Assembly (NCBI GenBank): GCA_963969365.1
Contig: OZ017762.1
Coordinates: 434,001-498,000, forward strand
Direction: 5' to 3'
DNA length: 64,000 bases
From: Asterochloris sp. CNOR1
Taxonomy: Eukaryota; Chlorophyta; Trebouxiophyceae; Trebouxiales; Trebouxiaceae
Positions 1 to 11,160 of this stretch are shown here, piece by piece. Positions within the stretch are counted from its first letter, which is position 1. Every line of letters starts with the position of its first letter. The notes beneath the pieces are model-generated. The model searched no databases. It had not been told where the DNA came from and saw only the letters and a list, made by a program, of their open reading frames with translations. The position numbers and the translations under genes are program-made.

Positions 1-293
1 GCATGCACTGCATGCATGTGTGGCGCCTACAGGAGGAGGGCAGCCAGGAGTTGGGCAGCTTGGTCCCCCGTGTGTGGTGTGAGTCCAGCAGGGGCCCAGA
101 GAGAGAAGGCCTCATGGGATGTGTTTCGCTGCGCAGTCTGTGTGTCAGTGCCATGCTCCCTCCTGCCTGGGCTGCTTTGATTCCAAGTAACAGCCGCAGC
201 AGCTTTGAAAGCATGGTCGGCCTGGCTGCCGATCTGCAGCACTCCTGTCATGCGCTTCAGGGCTTGAAGCTGATTCAGTTACTACCTGTGCAG

Positions 294-3192
294 GGTCTGA
301 TGAGCTTGGACCATGGCGCACCTGTGGAAGATGTGGCTTTTCTGCCCTCGGGTGAGTGTCCCTGCAGCAGCACAGCCTCCAGGCCGCCATGCAGAGCTGA
401 TCAAGTCTGCACTGTCATCTCCAGGACCCTGTGAGGCTCGCTGCTGGTGGACTGACTTGTGACAAGATGATGCCTGCCTCTGCCCCTGGCCTCTGCTGTT
501 GCGCCTTATAGCTACCCGTAGGCACCGGTGCAGCTGCAATAGGTCGCACCTGGGCGTCCACTTCAGGCAGCTTGCTGACTGCCGGCTCGGAGTATTGTAG
601 TCCACCTGGCTGCAGGCGCGCCTGTGGCCACAGCAGCAGTCTGCAAGCTTGTTTAAACATGCACACATAAGGAGACAACCCCGCAAGCGACCTCCCTGCA
701 GGGAATAGGCCACAGCAGGAGGCTGCAAGCTCTGCTCAGCCACAGACATAGATGAGAGGCTGACCCTCAAGCTGCCTCTCAATCCCTGCAGGGACCCTTG
801 CGGTCACAGCAGGAGGCACCAGCGTGTGCATCTGGGACATCCTGGGTGGTGGGCGCCTGCTGGCTCGCTTGGACAACCACCAGAAGACTGTGACCTGCCT
901 GCGGGTGGCTGCCCATGCGGGGCCTGCCAGCAGTGCAGCCCCCAGGCTGCTGACAGGCTCCCTGGACACACATGTCAAGGTGAGCGCTGTGCTAGGAGCA
1001 GCAGCCCCTCCAGAGAGGAATCACCAGAGTCCCGATTTGATGCTGCTTAGCCCAGGAGCAAGTTTACCCTTGCAGCGCCCAGGCTGCCAACAGGGCTGCC
1101 ATACGTTTTGTAGTTGTAGGACCAGATCTACGGTGTGCTTGCATGCCTGCATTTGCTGTCTTTATTGTTGTGACATTGCATAGTTGCCTGAGCTCCCTGG
1201 GGGTCCCTGGAAAGGCCAAGTAAGAAGGGCCGAATGGTGCCCATGAGCGCTCTGCAGCAGCCAGGCAGACAGGGTGCGAGCCTGCATGTGCCGGGGCTGG
1301 GGTGTGGGGCAATGGCATGCTTGCCAGCAGGCTGCTGAGAGAGATGTTAACATAATTTCGGGATCAGCAGGAGACATGAGTCAAGTCTTGATCTCGCTGG
1401 CAGGGACCCATGCAAGGATAGCACAAGAGCCTCTCTGTGCTGTCCTGCTCGTGCATCTGGCAACATGAGTGATTGCCGGTAGTGACATCCACAACAGCTT
1501 GTGAAGCATCTGCGTGAGACGTGCACTGAGTCTGCTGTGCCCGTGCTGCAGGTGTACGAGCTGGAGGGCTATCGAGTCACGCATGCCCAGAAGTACCCAA
1601 GCCCCATCCTGTCGCTGGACATTGCACCGGACTGCAGCACGCTAGCTGTGGGGCAGGCAGACGGGCTGCTGTGCCTGCGCAAACACAGCGCTCCCAAGGC
1701 TGCGGCCATCGGTGCAGGTGGGGCGTCTGCCTGCTCCCTCTGTGACGGCAAACCTGTGGAGCGACATTGGGGGTTGGTCGCACAACAGGTGGTGAGGTCT
1801 GCAGATCGTGACCTGTGTTTGGGCCCACGAAATGCTCAACTCCTGTAAACTTTGTGTGCAGGTGGTGCTCCCCCCAAGCGCCCAGTCTGGACGCGGCGCC
1901 TGACGGCTGCCACTCCCCGCTACTTTGTGCGGGGCCAGGGGGACAAGCCTGACCCTGGCGAGAAGCGCACTCCCAAGCGGCGCCCCATCAACCTGAAGCC
2001 CTACGACCGCCACCTGCGCAAGTTTGAGTACAGGTGACAGTCTGGGCCGGTCTGCAGTCACCCAGGACAATCAAAGACTCTGCTGACACATGTGGGCTCC
2101 CTCAAAGTCCTGGTGCAGGGAGTGCCTGTCATCTCCCCTTGACAGCAGTGTGAGTGCAGCAGCTGGAGGGCAGCATGCATGAGATGAAGCCAATGCCCTG
2201 CATGCCGCCAGCAGCCGACCCTCAACTTTGCACACTTGTAGGGAGGCGCTGGATGCCACCCTGCAGCGCGGGCGCCCTGAGATTGTGGTGGCTCTGTGCG
2301 ATGAGCTGGTGCAGCGTGGGGGACTGGAGGCAGCCGTGGGTGAGCATGAGCCTGCCGCGTGCTTGTTCAGACTGCTCATGGGGACTGTACATGTGCAGCA
2401 GGGGAGCCTGATGCATAAGAGGTGGGCCTGCGTGCTTTCGAGGTTGCCTTTGGGAGTGTGCATGTGCAGCACGGGGCCCTGATGCGTAGTTGGTGAATCC
2501 GATTGCTGGGTGCGCTGCCTGCAGGGGGCAGAGACTCTGCAGGGCTGGAGCCCCTGCTACAGTTTGTGACCAAACACCTCACCGACCCGCGCTACTCTTC
2601 CATGCTCACTGCTGTCGCGCACACCATCCTCGACCTGTATGCCATCGCGGTGAGTGCACCAGCGTTCTCCAACTGGGAGCTGAACTGGCATCTATGACAT
2701 CGCAGTGCTCACTGATGCTGCTGTCGTGGGTGATGGCTGTGAGGTTGCTGCTATGCCGAGGGCTGGCGGCAGCAGTGTCTGGTGGCTAATCAGTTGAAGT
2801 GCTCCTGCGCGTTGCCACTAGAGAGCTGTTAACAGCACTCGTGAGTGTTAACCTTTCTCTGAAGCACCTCAAGTGCCCCTCAAGCTTGACATGCGGATCG
2901 AGCAGAATGTCTCTGGTGGCAATCTCATTGCCCATGGGCTTGCCATTGAGAGACCGCCCATTGGCGGCAGCGTCAGCATCTCCAGTGCTGCGCATAGGCT
3001 CCTTGCAAGAGGCCGTTGGCAGTGAAAGCGGCACTGCTGACTGTGCCCTCCCTGCCTGTGCAGATGGGACGGTCTGAGACGGTGGACCGCAAGCTCGAGC
3101 TGCTGCGAGAGCGCGTGATGCTGGAGCTGCGCCTGCACAGCGACCTGCAGCAGCTGCAGGGCATGCTGGCCCCTCTGGTGGCCGCCCCATAG
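294..3192 (+). CDS. UTP15: UTP15-like U3 snoRNP WD40 protein, 3' part (partial at left edge)
   Basis: UTP15 is a WD40 subunit of the t-UTP/UtpA part of the small-subunit processome and acts in nucleolar 18S rRNA maturation. Exons that join in frame: 294-351, 792-979, 1552-1717, 1862-2033, 2242-2339, 2525-2649 and 3064-3192 (stop TAG 3190-3192). The first exons carry WD40 blades (SVCIWDILGGGRLLARLDNH, then SPILSLDIAPDCSTLAVGQ). From about 1862 the protein matches the basic linker and helical Utp15 C-terminal domain (INLKPYDRHLRKFEYREALD, then LLQFVTKHLTDPRYSSMLTA and ETVDRKLELLRERVMLELRL). Upstream exons lie before 294 and partly outside the window. The phases agree at all six joints, which strongly supports the model. 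The name rests on recognising the C-terminal domain, not on a search. Confidence 0.85.
2351..2495. repeat. Two-copy degenerate tandem repeat inside a UTP15 intron
   Basis: The intron 2340-2524 holds two diverged copies of a roughly 70-bp unit, starting near 2351 and 2425. The shared cores are tgtacatgtgcagcagggga and tgtgcatgtgcagcacgggg, each followed by gcctgatgc or ccctgatgc. Each copy contains a gcag-type acceptor-like motif ahead of G-rich sequence, resembling the true acceptor at 2521-2524. Confidence 0.6.
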
Positions 3193-3831
3193 GCTGGCCA
3201 GGCATACAGCGCAGCAAGGGTCTGCAACTTGACGCCCTGGGGCGGCTGCATGGCGCCCCTGTAGGCTTTTGCCCCAAGTGCTCAGCACTGCAAGGGCAGG
3301 CAACAGATGCAACCTCTGGCCCTGCAGCAACAGCAGGGCACGGCCCACAGCAGGTGGCAGCCCTGTTGTGCTGGTGATTCAATAACGGCTGCCTGTGTTG
3401 TGGCATGGCCAGCCTGCAAGCTTGCCCGAAGGAGCATGGGCTATAGGTGGCAGCAGAGGGCTGAAGGGGTCATTGGGCACCCCTTGTCCTTGGTGGTGAT
3501 CAGAAGCTGCACCAGCTTCTGGCATGCAGAGTCAGAAGCCCAGGCTGGCTCAAAGCATACGCCAGTAGTTTTGCCAGTGAGCCGACGAGGACAAGCTCAA
3601 AACCCGACCGAGTGTCTGTTTGGAATTGAAATGACTGCACTGATCAATCTCTCATTGCTGAGCTGTCAGCCAACTTTATATTCCCCTCTCGATCTTGCAC
3701 TCACAGACCTGATTCCCGAGTCGGCTGAGCACTGCACAGGAGGCCAGCCAGGTAGACCCAGGGGCTCGCCAACATGTCGTGGTCTGCAACATTTGGACAG
3801 CCCCCTTACACTTCAGACTTCATGCTGCAGG

Positions 3832-6207
3832 ATGGCCCTGCAGCTGCCCCACTTTCGGCATCTGGCTCGCCTTCTGCCAGCCAGGCTGTGCAGCGCAGAG
3901 CAGCTGCTTGTGCGCAGGAGCTTTGCTGCCACTGCGCAACCTGCTGAGGCCTCAGCAGAAGACAGCCCTGGTAAGTTGATGTTGCAAAGTGCTGGAGCTT
4001 GCTGACCACCAGCTTTGCACACCCCTCAGCTTGATGAAGATTATACAACTTTCTGGCCCCAAGACCTGCACAAAGTTCACTTACATGATTGCGTGACTGG
4101 ACACATAGGCAGGCTCTGCTGCCATACACTCAAGTCATATGCATGGGCTACGCTGGACTTGAGTGGTGCCCAAGCCAAGGCGTGCCTCATATGTACACAA
4201 CGAGTAGCTTCCTTCGTGTATCTGCAGGCAAGGACCCCTGGGACTTTCAGGATGATGCCCGCCGCTTTGTGGCTGCCCACAGGTGCGATCTGTACTGTCT
4301 GGGCTGTGCAAAAGCAGCAAGGCAGGCAGAGGGGCCAAGCAGTCCACCGAACATTGCAGTACTGTGGCATGTCTCTGCAAGCCAAGCAACAGCGAGCAGT
4401 GCGGCCATCCTGGGTCATGCACTGTGTCATGCAGCAAGAGCAGTGCTTAAGATGCTGCAAGTGCCCCTCCCTATGCCTGCACCGTATGGCTTACCGTCGG
4501 ACCATGCTGAAACCAGAGCCTGGAGCCCCTGAAGCTGAGCTTGGACCCAGCCCATCCCAGCAAGGTCAACCACTACTTCACCCCGGCCTCAGTCTTGCAG
4601 GGCTCTCAAGCAGGGCAAGCTGGGCTATTGTGAGCACCTGAAGGCACGAAGCCCTGCTGCCTGCAGAGGGGCTGACCTCTTGGCACCACAGGGCCTTGCA
4701 CATAGGGCAGGTTGGCTCACTGCAGCATGCACATTCCAATAGTTTGGAGGTAGCCCACAGTCCCTACTGAAACATATCATTGCGCCGCTGCCCTGCAGGG
4801 CCCTCAAGCAGGGCAAGCTGGACCGCACCGAGCAGCTGGAGGCCTTCATAAATTACAAGGAGGCTGCCCGCGCCATCGCCGAGAAGATGAGCGGCGGCAA
4901 GATCGACTGGGTGGAGGAGGAGGCCCGCGCCCGCAGCACCATCAAGAGGAGCATCGTGCGGATGGGTGAGCAGTCCCCAGGGACGCAGTAGAACGAGTGG
5001 GAAATGGGGCTGCTGCAGTCGCTGATTGATGTCTGTCTGGGCGTCCACGAGCATCGTTTGCGGCTTGGCTGGGGGAAGGCATGCGCACCTAGCGCCACCC
5101 TTCGCCCCCCAAGTGCGCAACTAACACCACCCTTCGCCACGCCCCTTCCCTGCCGCCCCAGTGCGCCTGGCACCACCCTTCGCCGCCCCTGATTCCTGTC
5201 GCCTGCAGCAGTTTCTGTGTGCAGCAGTGTGTGCCTGAGTGATGACTGCACCAAGGGACAGCATTGTGTGCTTGTAGTGGGGACAGATGCACTTGCCTGC
5301 AACATCGCTGGGGCAACCTATATGAGTTGGAATGAGCAAGCTCGTCACAGCCTGCAGAAATAGGTGCGGCAATGTGTACAGGATTTGGCCTGCGGCCAGG
5401 GAATCGGAGGGTGGGGGGTGGGGGAAGGAGGGGCTACGCACAGGGTCTTGGCTGCTGCATGTGGGCGGGTGTCTGCAGTTGTTGAGCATGCCGTCACCAC
5501 CAGTGGCAGGTGGCTGAGCTCACAACTGGCACCAGCGACTGCGGAGGCAGTCAGCAGGCTGAAGCAGTTGGTGACGCTGAGTCCTGCAGCGCGCAATGGT
5601 GGAGACTGCTCATTGCTGTACTGTCTACTGCTCTGCATTGCGCAGTGATGAGGACTGCTCAACTCTGCACGCTGATGCCAAGGTTGCAGTCGCCTGCAGC
5701 TTTGCAGTGCGCGACGCTGAGGACTGCTCGACCTTGCATTGTGGCAGTAAGCTTTCTGACAGCCAGCAGCTACCCACAACATGATGAGTGTGCTGCTGTT
5801 TGCTGCCCTGCAGTGCGCGACGATGAGGACTGGGAAAACCACCCCAACAGGTTCAAGTCGCCGGTCACGCAGCAGCTCTGGTCAGACGCCATTGTGGAGA
5901 TCGAGGTGAGATGGTCCTCAGTGCTGTGGCTGCAGCTGCAGCAGAGTGCTGCGCCTAACAGCCTGCCAACTCAGTGCATCTTCGTGTTTGCACTCTTGCG
6001 TTGGAATCAGTGATGTGCATGGAAAGCCACTGCCTCTATCCTTCACTGATGCCATGCATGCCCCCACTTGTCAAACTCTTGCCCATCACGCTGCATGTGC
6101 TCAGGATGTTGCTGGCTCTACTGCAGGCTGAAATGGGACCCAGGTGGTCGCAGACTGTCGTCCACCACAGCCTAGCTGATTCTCAGTACCGCTACCAGCC
6201 TAAATAA
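3832..6207 (+). CDS. Unrecognised protein of about 210 aa with an organelle-type presequence
   Basis: Proposed exons: 3832-3970 (ATG 3832), 4228-4282, about 4509 to about 4600, about 4798-4965, about 5812-5910 and about 6127-6207 (stop TAA). Exon 1 encodes MALQLPHFRHLARLLPARLC followed by a stretch ending RRSFAATAQPAEAS. It is Arg-rich, has no acidic residue near the start, and looks like a mitochondrial or plastid presequence. The mature part is charged and helical (KDPWDFQDDARRFVAAH, SKVNHYFTPASVL, GKLDRTEQLEAFINYKEAAR, DDEDWENHPNRFKSPVTQQL) and ends SLADSQYRYQPK. I do not recognise the family. Phases fit at the joints except between exons 3 and 4, where a 30-bp duplication of the acceptor edge (4593-4624 against 4791-4821) makes the junction unclear. 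A short structural subunit of an organelle complex is one possibility; that is a guess. Confidence 0.55.
5588..5830. repeat. Intronic echoes of a downstream exon start
   Basis: Just before the exon that starts near 5812 (tgcgcgacgatgaggactgg), the intron has diverged copies of the same sequence near 5588 (gcgcaatggtggagactgct), 5641 (gcgcagtgatgaggactgct) and 5707 (gtgcgcgacgctgaggactg). The copies near 5641 and 5707 include the acceptor-like gcag/gcgcag. Spacing is about 50-105 bp. Confidence 0.75.
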
Positions 6208-7432
6208 GCGCTGCGACGGCCTCTCTTGTCACCCTAAAGGATCTTTTGGAGCACGCTTCAACTCTAGATGTGCCAGTTGAGATTTCTGAATGGGCGTTGT
6301 ATTTGAATATTGAGTGTGCTATTTAGTTTATCATTAGGCAGAGCAGCCAGCAACTGCAAATGCAGTTTCTTGGTCCACTAGGAAGTTCAGATTCAGGTGT
6401 GCAAAGCTGGTCAAGCTTTGCAGTACTTCCAAGTATAGGACGGCCTAGTACAACAGCACAGGAGAACGCAGGCACTTGACAGCTTTGCCCAGCTGCAGCT
6501 TGCCCTGCACAGGATGTGCCCATGGCCCACAAGATGCAGCTCACCTCAGCGATCCACACCGCAAACCCACCTGGCTGGAGGCAAAAGTTGATGACGTTGG
6601 CTCCTGCAGGTCGGCAGCATTGAGCTGACTTCATTCCAACAGGGGTCTCTCATGCAGATGCACCATACGCATGACAACAACAGCATGCACACAGACTCGC
6701 AGTCTGATTCTAAGCAATTGGCCTCACCTTCTCTGGCCAGATCACGCCCTTAGCACATCATCCTGCGCAAAGCTACCCTAGAGCAGCCTTCCTTTCAGAA
6801 AAACTTCTAGCAGTCACCTGCAGCAGCAAAGCAGTCAGGCAGCGGCTTATATATAGTCTCTTGGCAGATTGAGTTAGCACAGCACTTCTGGGACAACTGT
6901 CAGCTGAGCATCAGCGTGCTGCAGGGGTGCTACTTGTGTGGCAAGGGAGCTTGGCACACCGACAAAGTCGAAGCAGGCAGCCAGCATCCATGCGCTGCTG
7001 CCCCTCCGGCCTCTCCCAAACCAAACCTTGACACCAGCCCCAGTCCCGCTTCCTGCTAGTGCCTTCGCCACCAGCACAGGCCGACCCTGGGTTGCCCAAA
7101 GTGGAACCTCTACCTGCAAGTCTGCCTGCACACCTCCTTCCTCACACCAGAGCACAGCCTTAACCGGCCAGCAATCAGCATTGCATCACAAGCACATGGA
7201 GGAAATGCCACACAATTCAAAGATTCACACAACCAGGCAAGCCAGGCAGGTTGGGCTGGGGTCAGCATGCCCGCCACATCCCAGTGTCAAGGCACCGGCA
7301 AGCCACAACTTGATGATGGGTGGGCCTGTCTGCGCGTGTCAGCCGCGGCTTTGGTGCTCAGGATCTGTTTGGTGCCCCAGCTAGAGACGAGCCACAGCCC
7401 CCTCCCCAGCCCAGCACCAGCTAGCACCCTCC
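6208..7432. other. Intergenic space between convergent gene ends
   Basis: About 1.2 kb between the stop of the presequence gene (+) and the stop of the hnRNP-like gene (-). It should hold both 3' UTRs. I see no supported exon; the short open frames near 6874-7384 lack exon-like splice context or recognisable residues. Confidence 0.5.
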
Positions 7433-10400
7433 TCAGTAAGCTGTTGTCTGCCCAGCTGCCGCAGCTGATGCCTCATCCTCATTGCTGGGGAACAGCTCAA
7501 CATAGCGTGCCCCAAAGTGCTGCCTGTCCTTGCTCATAGCTTGCATGGAGTCGTGGGGGCTGGCAAACTTCACAAAGGCTGTCCCTGTGGGGCGCCCTGC
7601 CGCTGAGGAAACCAATTGCACACTGCACATCAGGCGCAACCACAGCCAGTTGCAGCCGAAGTGCCCGTTGAGGGACTACAAAACATGGTCATGTGAAGAC
7701 ACAGCCGCAGCCGTCCGCCACACAAGAGGTCACAGTAGAAGCACAGACAAGCAGCAAAGCACTCTGTCCAGCAACCAAAAACCTGTCTGCACAGCACAGG
7801 GTGGCGCCAGTGCACAGGGAATGCTCCAGCCTCACAACTCACCAGGAAGCATCAATGGCCTGCTGGATGCCCGAATCCTCATTAAACCACTCTACAATCT
7901 CATTGGCCGAGGCTGAGAAAGGCAGCCCCCGCAGCTTAAGCCACCCGGTGTGCATTGCCAGGGGGTTGGGAGGCCCGTTTGCCTGACCTACAGACAGCCC
8001 AGCCAGAAGAACCGCTCAATCAATTGAGGAGCCCTACTTGCAGATAGGTACCACCAGTGGAGGCAGCACCACCAGTGGAGGCGGGGCTGGCCAAGAAATC
8101 AGCTGGTCGAGTGGCAGGCCTGGTGACACCGCTAGGCAGCCAGACCGCTCAGACTTGCGACACCAGCTAGTTCAGACGCAGCCACTGCTCAGCTGCAGGG
8201 GGACTGTGTTCTTAGCAGGGGTCACTGGATAGCTCTTGGCACTTGGAACAATCGTCCTGTACCGGCAGCACAGTTGACGACGGCTGCATGCAGCGCCCAG
8301 TGCTGCTGTGCTGGTTGGGGGGTGTGCCACCTGGGCATGGCACATGAAAGATGCAGGCAAGCTGACCTTCCACCTTGACGCCTCCGCCATGGTGGCCAGG
8401 GGCGCCCCCTGCGGCCCCCCCACCCCTGCCACGGCCGAAGCCGCCGCCGCCGCCACCACCGCCGCCGCCATACTGGCCCTGGCCCCTGCCACCGCCCTGG
8501 CCACCACCGTGGTGCCCCTGCCCTCCCTGGCTGGGAGCCTCCTGGGGCTCATTCATGTGGTTGACTACAGCCCTATAGTACTCCTGCAGAGGCAGAGAAA
8601 GGTGATGAAACATGATGACACTTCAGGGATCTAGACATTGAGGCTCATTGTGTGTTTGGCCACTGCCCTGCAGCACTCCAGTGGGAGCATATAGGCATGG
8701 CACTCAGCATCCGCTGTGGCAAGCCTGACTGACAATGTGTGTGTTTGTTGCTCTTTCAAGGCCAGCGCCAGCCCCTGCCTGGTGCAGATGGTTCCCAGAA
8801 GCTGCAGCCGCTGGGTAGCAAGGCGGCACACTTGCGGCATCGCTGCTTGCCACCCAAAAGCACCAATTTTTGAACAGGTACACCCCAGCTGCTGTTCAGC
8901 AGCCATAGGCCTGACATGTCTCTCAGCTGCCCTTCTGCGGCAGACCAGACTGACCTCCTTCTTGGCTGCGTACACCTCCACCCAGCGGTGCCCCAGGTAC
9001 TGCCGATTCTTGGTCAGCGCCATGTCCACCTGCAGAGGCAGATTCAGGTTGCAGGGACTGTAGATGTTGTGATGCTGTGTGCACCACTCCTGCTTGCTGA
9101 CTCCCTTGTCTTGTGGGGAAGGCGACAGCTGCTTCAGGCTGGCGCCATGCCATCACTGTCGGCACTTCAGCTTGATCCACACAGCCAGATGAGCCAGCAA
9201 CACCAACACATCCAGCAGCCGCCGTGCAAGCACAAGTCAGCTCAGAGACAGCTAAAATTGACTCCTTTGCCTGGGTGAGCAGACCCGTCCGTGCAGAATG
9301 TGCAGTCCCTGTGTTCAAAAGCAGCCCCTGTGTTGAAATTAGCTGTGCCTGCCACCCACCTGCATTGGCATCTGCAACACCGCAAAAGCCTCGCCGGAGA
9401 AGCGTCCGTTGCGGCGTGTAAGCACCACGTCCACAGGGTCCATCTCCTGCACAGCAGGCAGGCAGCAGTTACAGTGAGCTGAGAGAAACACAGACTCAAG
9501 CCCTTCCCCTGAAGCCTCAATGGGGCCAGGGCAGCAGGCAGCGCCTCAATGCAGCCCATTGCTGAGAATTAGAGTACTGATTGTGTGTCACGCAAGCATG
9601 GGCCCTCAGCCAGACTGTGGCCAGTCTGAAGATGCACTCGACGGCGGAGCAGTCCACATATCTTACCAGAAAGCGAGCAATGGCGATCGGCTCCACGTCA
9701 AAGGGCAGGCCCCTCAGCTTGACTGCAGGGAAGGGCATATCGCCCCCATAGTCCTGCTGCTGCGCAGGCATGCTGGGAGGGGCCATCGGGGGCTGCATGG
9801 GGCCGCTCATGCCTGCGAGCCAGTGCAAGCCTCAGCCCGGTGGCAGACACAGCTGCAGCAGTGCCAGCAGGCTCTGCATGGCGTGCACTGCCTGCTGAGC
9901 CTGTGCAGGGCAACATGGGGCACCAGTGCAGGCGCCGGCTGGGACAGGCTGCTCCCCAGAAGATGGCAGCCACTCCAAGGCGTGGTCAGGACACTAGACA
10001 GCAGTGGTCGATGAACAGCTCAACCCTGGCCACGAGGACATGTAGCAAGTCTCCTGTCAGATAGTCACCGAAGGGGCCCTATGCACACGAGCTGAGCAGG
10101 CAGCAGCGCTGTCAACAGTTGCACTGGCGGAGAGGGCCATCAGCAAGGAGGGAACTTGTAGCCCAGCAGTGGCGTGATCACACTCTGCGGTCGCACCTGG
10201 CCTGGGGCCGGGCGCCATGGGGGCAGGCTGCTGGGGCTGGTAAGGGTCGTACCCCTGCTGCATGCCAGGGCCCATGGCAGGCGGACCTGCATTACAAACA
10301 GCATGTATGTGTTGGCTCCGCTTGAGCCAATTCTTAGTCTTCTGGCGAGCCAGAACAGCTGGACACGCATGAACCAGCAGTGTCTAGCGTGCAGCAGTGG

Positions 10401-10753
10401 CTGTGATGGTATGCAGAAGCTGCAGACCTGATGCAGGGCCCACCTGCTGGGGGTGGGGGCTGGCCATACCCCTGCTGCTGCATGGGCATGCCTCCCGGGG
10501 GAGGTGCCGGGCCCGCAGGGGCGTTGTAATTGCCGCCTGCTGGCGGCATGTGGCCAGACATGCCAGCGTTGGGGTCTCCATAGCCGCCCCCATAGCCGCC
10601 GCCGTAGGCCTGCTGCTGAGGCCTAGGCTGCATGGGAGGGCGCGCAGCACCACCATAGTTGGCTGCAGGGCCAGCGTTGTACCCCTGCTGCTGAGGATAT
10701 CCCCCCACTGGGCCTCCTGATCCATAAGAGCCGTCCATTCTCTGCCTCTTCAT
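7433..10753 (-). CDS. hnRNP F/H-like RNA-binding protein with two quasi-RRMs
   Basis: Eight exons on the minus strand: 10753-10444, 10286-10197, 9812-9667, 9446-9360, 9029-8955, 8583-8367, 7982-7843 and about 7629-7433 (stop). The N terminus (MKRQRMDGSYGSGG) opens a Gly/Pro/Gln/Tyr-rich low-complexity region. RRM1 begins with VKLRGLPFDVEPIAIARFL, continues EMDPVDVVLTRRNGRFSGEA and ends NRQYLGHRWVEVY. A Gly-rich linker (8.36-8.58 kb) with a run of about ten glycines follows. RRM2 begins WLKLRGLPFSASANEIVEWF and continues PTGTAFVKFASPHDSMQAMS, with RNP2-like LRGLPF in both domains. LRGLPF and the GEAFV-type RNP1 typify quasi-RRMs of hnRNP F/H, GRSF1 and their plant relatives, which bind G-rich RNA and influence splicing. 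The protein ends SAAAAGQTTAY. The exact acceptor of the last exon is uncertain. Confidence 0.85.
8367..8583 (-). other. Poly-glycine / GGQ-rich linker exon
   Basis: The exon between the two quasi-RRMs encodes a disordered linker with repeated GG, GQ and RG steps (HHGGGQGGGRGQGQYGG) and GRGRGG. On the plus strand this appears as a ccgccgcc(ac) simple repeat near 8437-8472. RGG-type linkers commonly promote RNA binding and condensation; that role is inferred here. Simple repeats of this kind are prone to length variation. Confidence 0.7.
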
Positions 10754-11160
10754 CTCTGCTGCTGTGAGCAGGAGTTGTGGGCCGTGAGCTGCACTGTGAC
10801 CTTGTAGCCGTCACTTTGCACAATGCGCCCTGACGCCAAGTGCCAGAGTCGACAGCTAAAGAGAGCTTGAGCGCATGAACAGATTTGTGGCTACAGCAGG
10901 CTGTGCCAGATTCCACAGTGCATTCCTTCTGATCGTCAGCAAAGCCTCTTAAGGCGAGCCAGCATTCAGCATGCCAGCTGCCGCTTGGCTGCCCTGGGTC
11001 GCGACGGCGCCCTGAGGAGAGTCCAGATTGCTATGGGCTGGCAAGCCAATTTGAAAGGGCCCCTGCCAGGGGCTCCTGTGAGTCTCTGAATAATCAGCTC
11101 ATTGGGTTCAAATCAGTGTGCTTCAGAGACGCACTGCCCACCATGAAGTAGCTACTCTTC
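10754..11160. promoter_or_regulatory. Possible divergent promoter region
   Basis: About 0.4 kb between the start of the minus-strand hnRNP-like gene and the first plausible start of the plus-strand exon cluster at 11161. No clear TATA box or other core element is visible. Called from position only. Confidence 0.25.

Noticed and set aside
3-434. Long open stretch at the left edge on the plus strand
   Set aside because: It reads across UTP15 introns and a different frame from the WD40 exon at 294-351; no splice-consistent exon.
3307-3831. Open frame upstream of the presequence gene
   Set aside because: In frame with the real exon 1, but the upstream part has no domain, contains no better start and looks like 5' UTR or intergenic sequence; ATG 3832 gives a typical presequence.
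5000-5200. CRISPR-like repeats (cgccacccttcgcc)
   Set aside because: Three imperfect pieces of an intronic simple repeat, not spaced as an array, and the organism is eukaryotic.
6874-7155. Minus-strand open frame downstream of the hnRNP-like gene
   Set aside because: Composition is repetitive, no acceptor joins it to the last exon, and a good stop already ends the gene at 7433.
8375-8578. Proline-rich plus-strand open frame
   Set aside because: It is the reverse strand of the poly-glycine linker exon.
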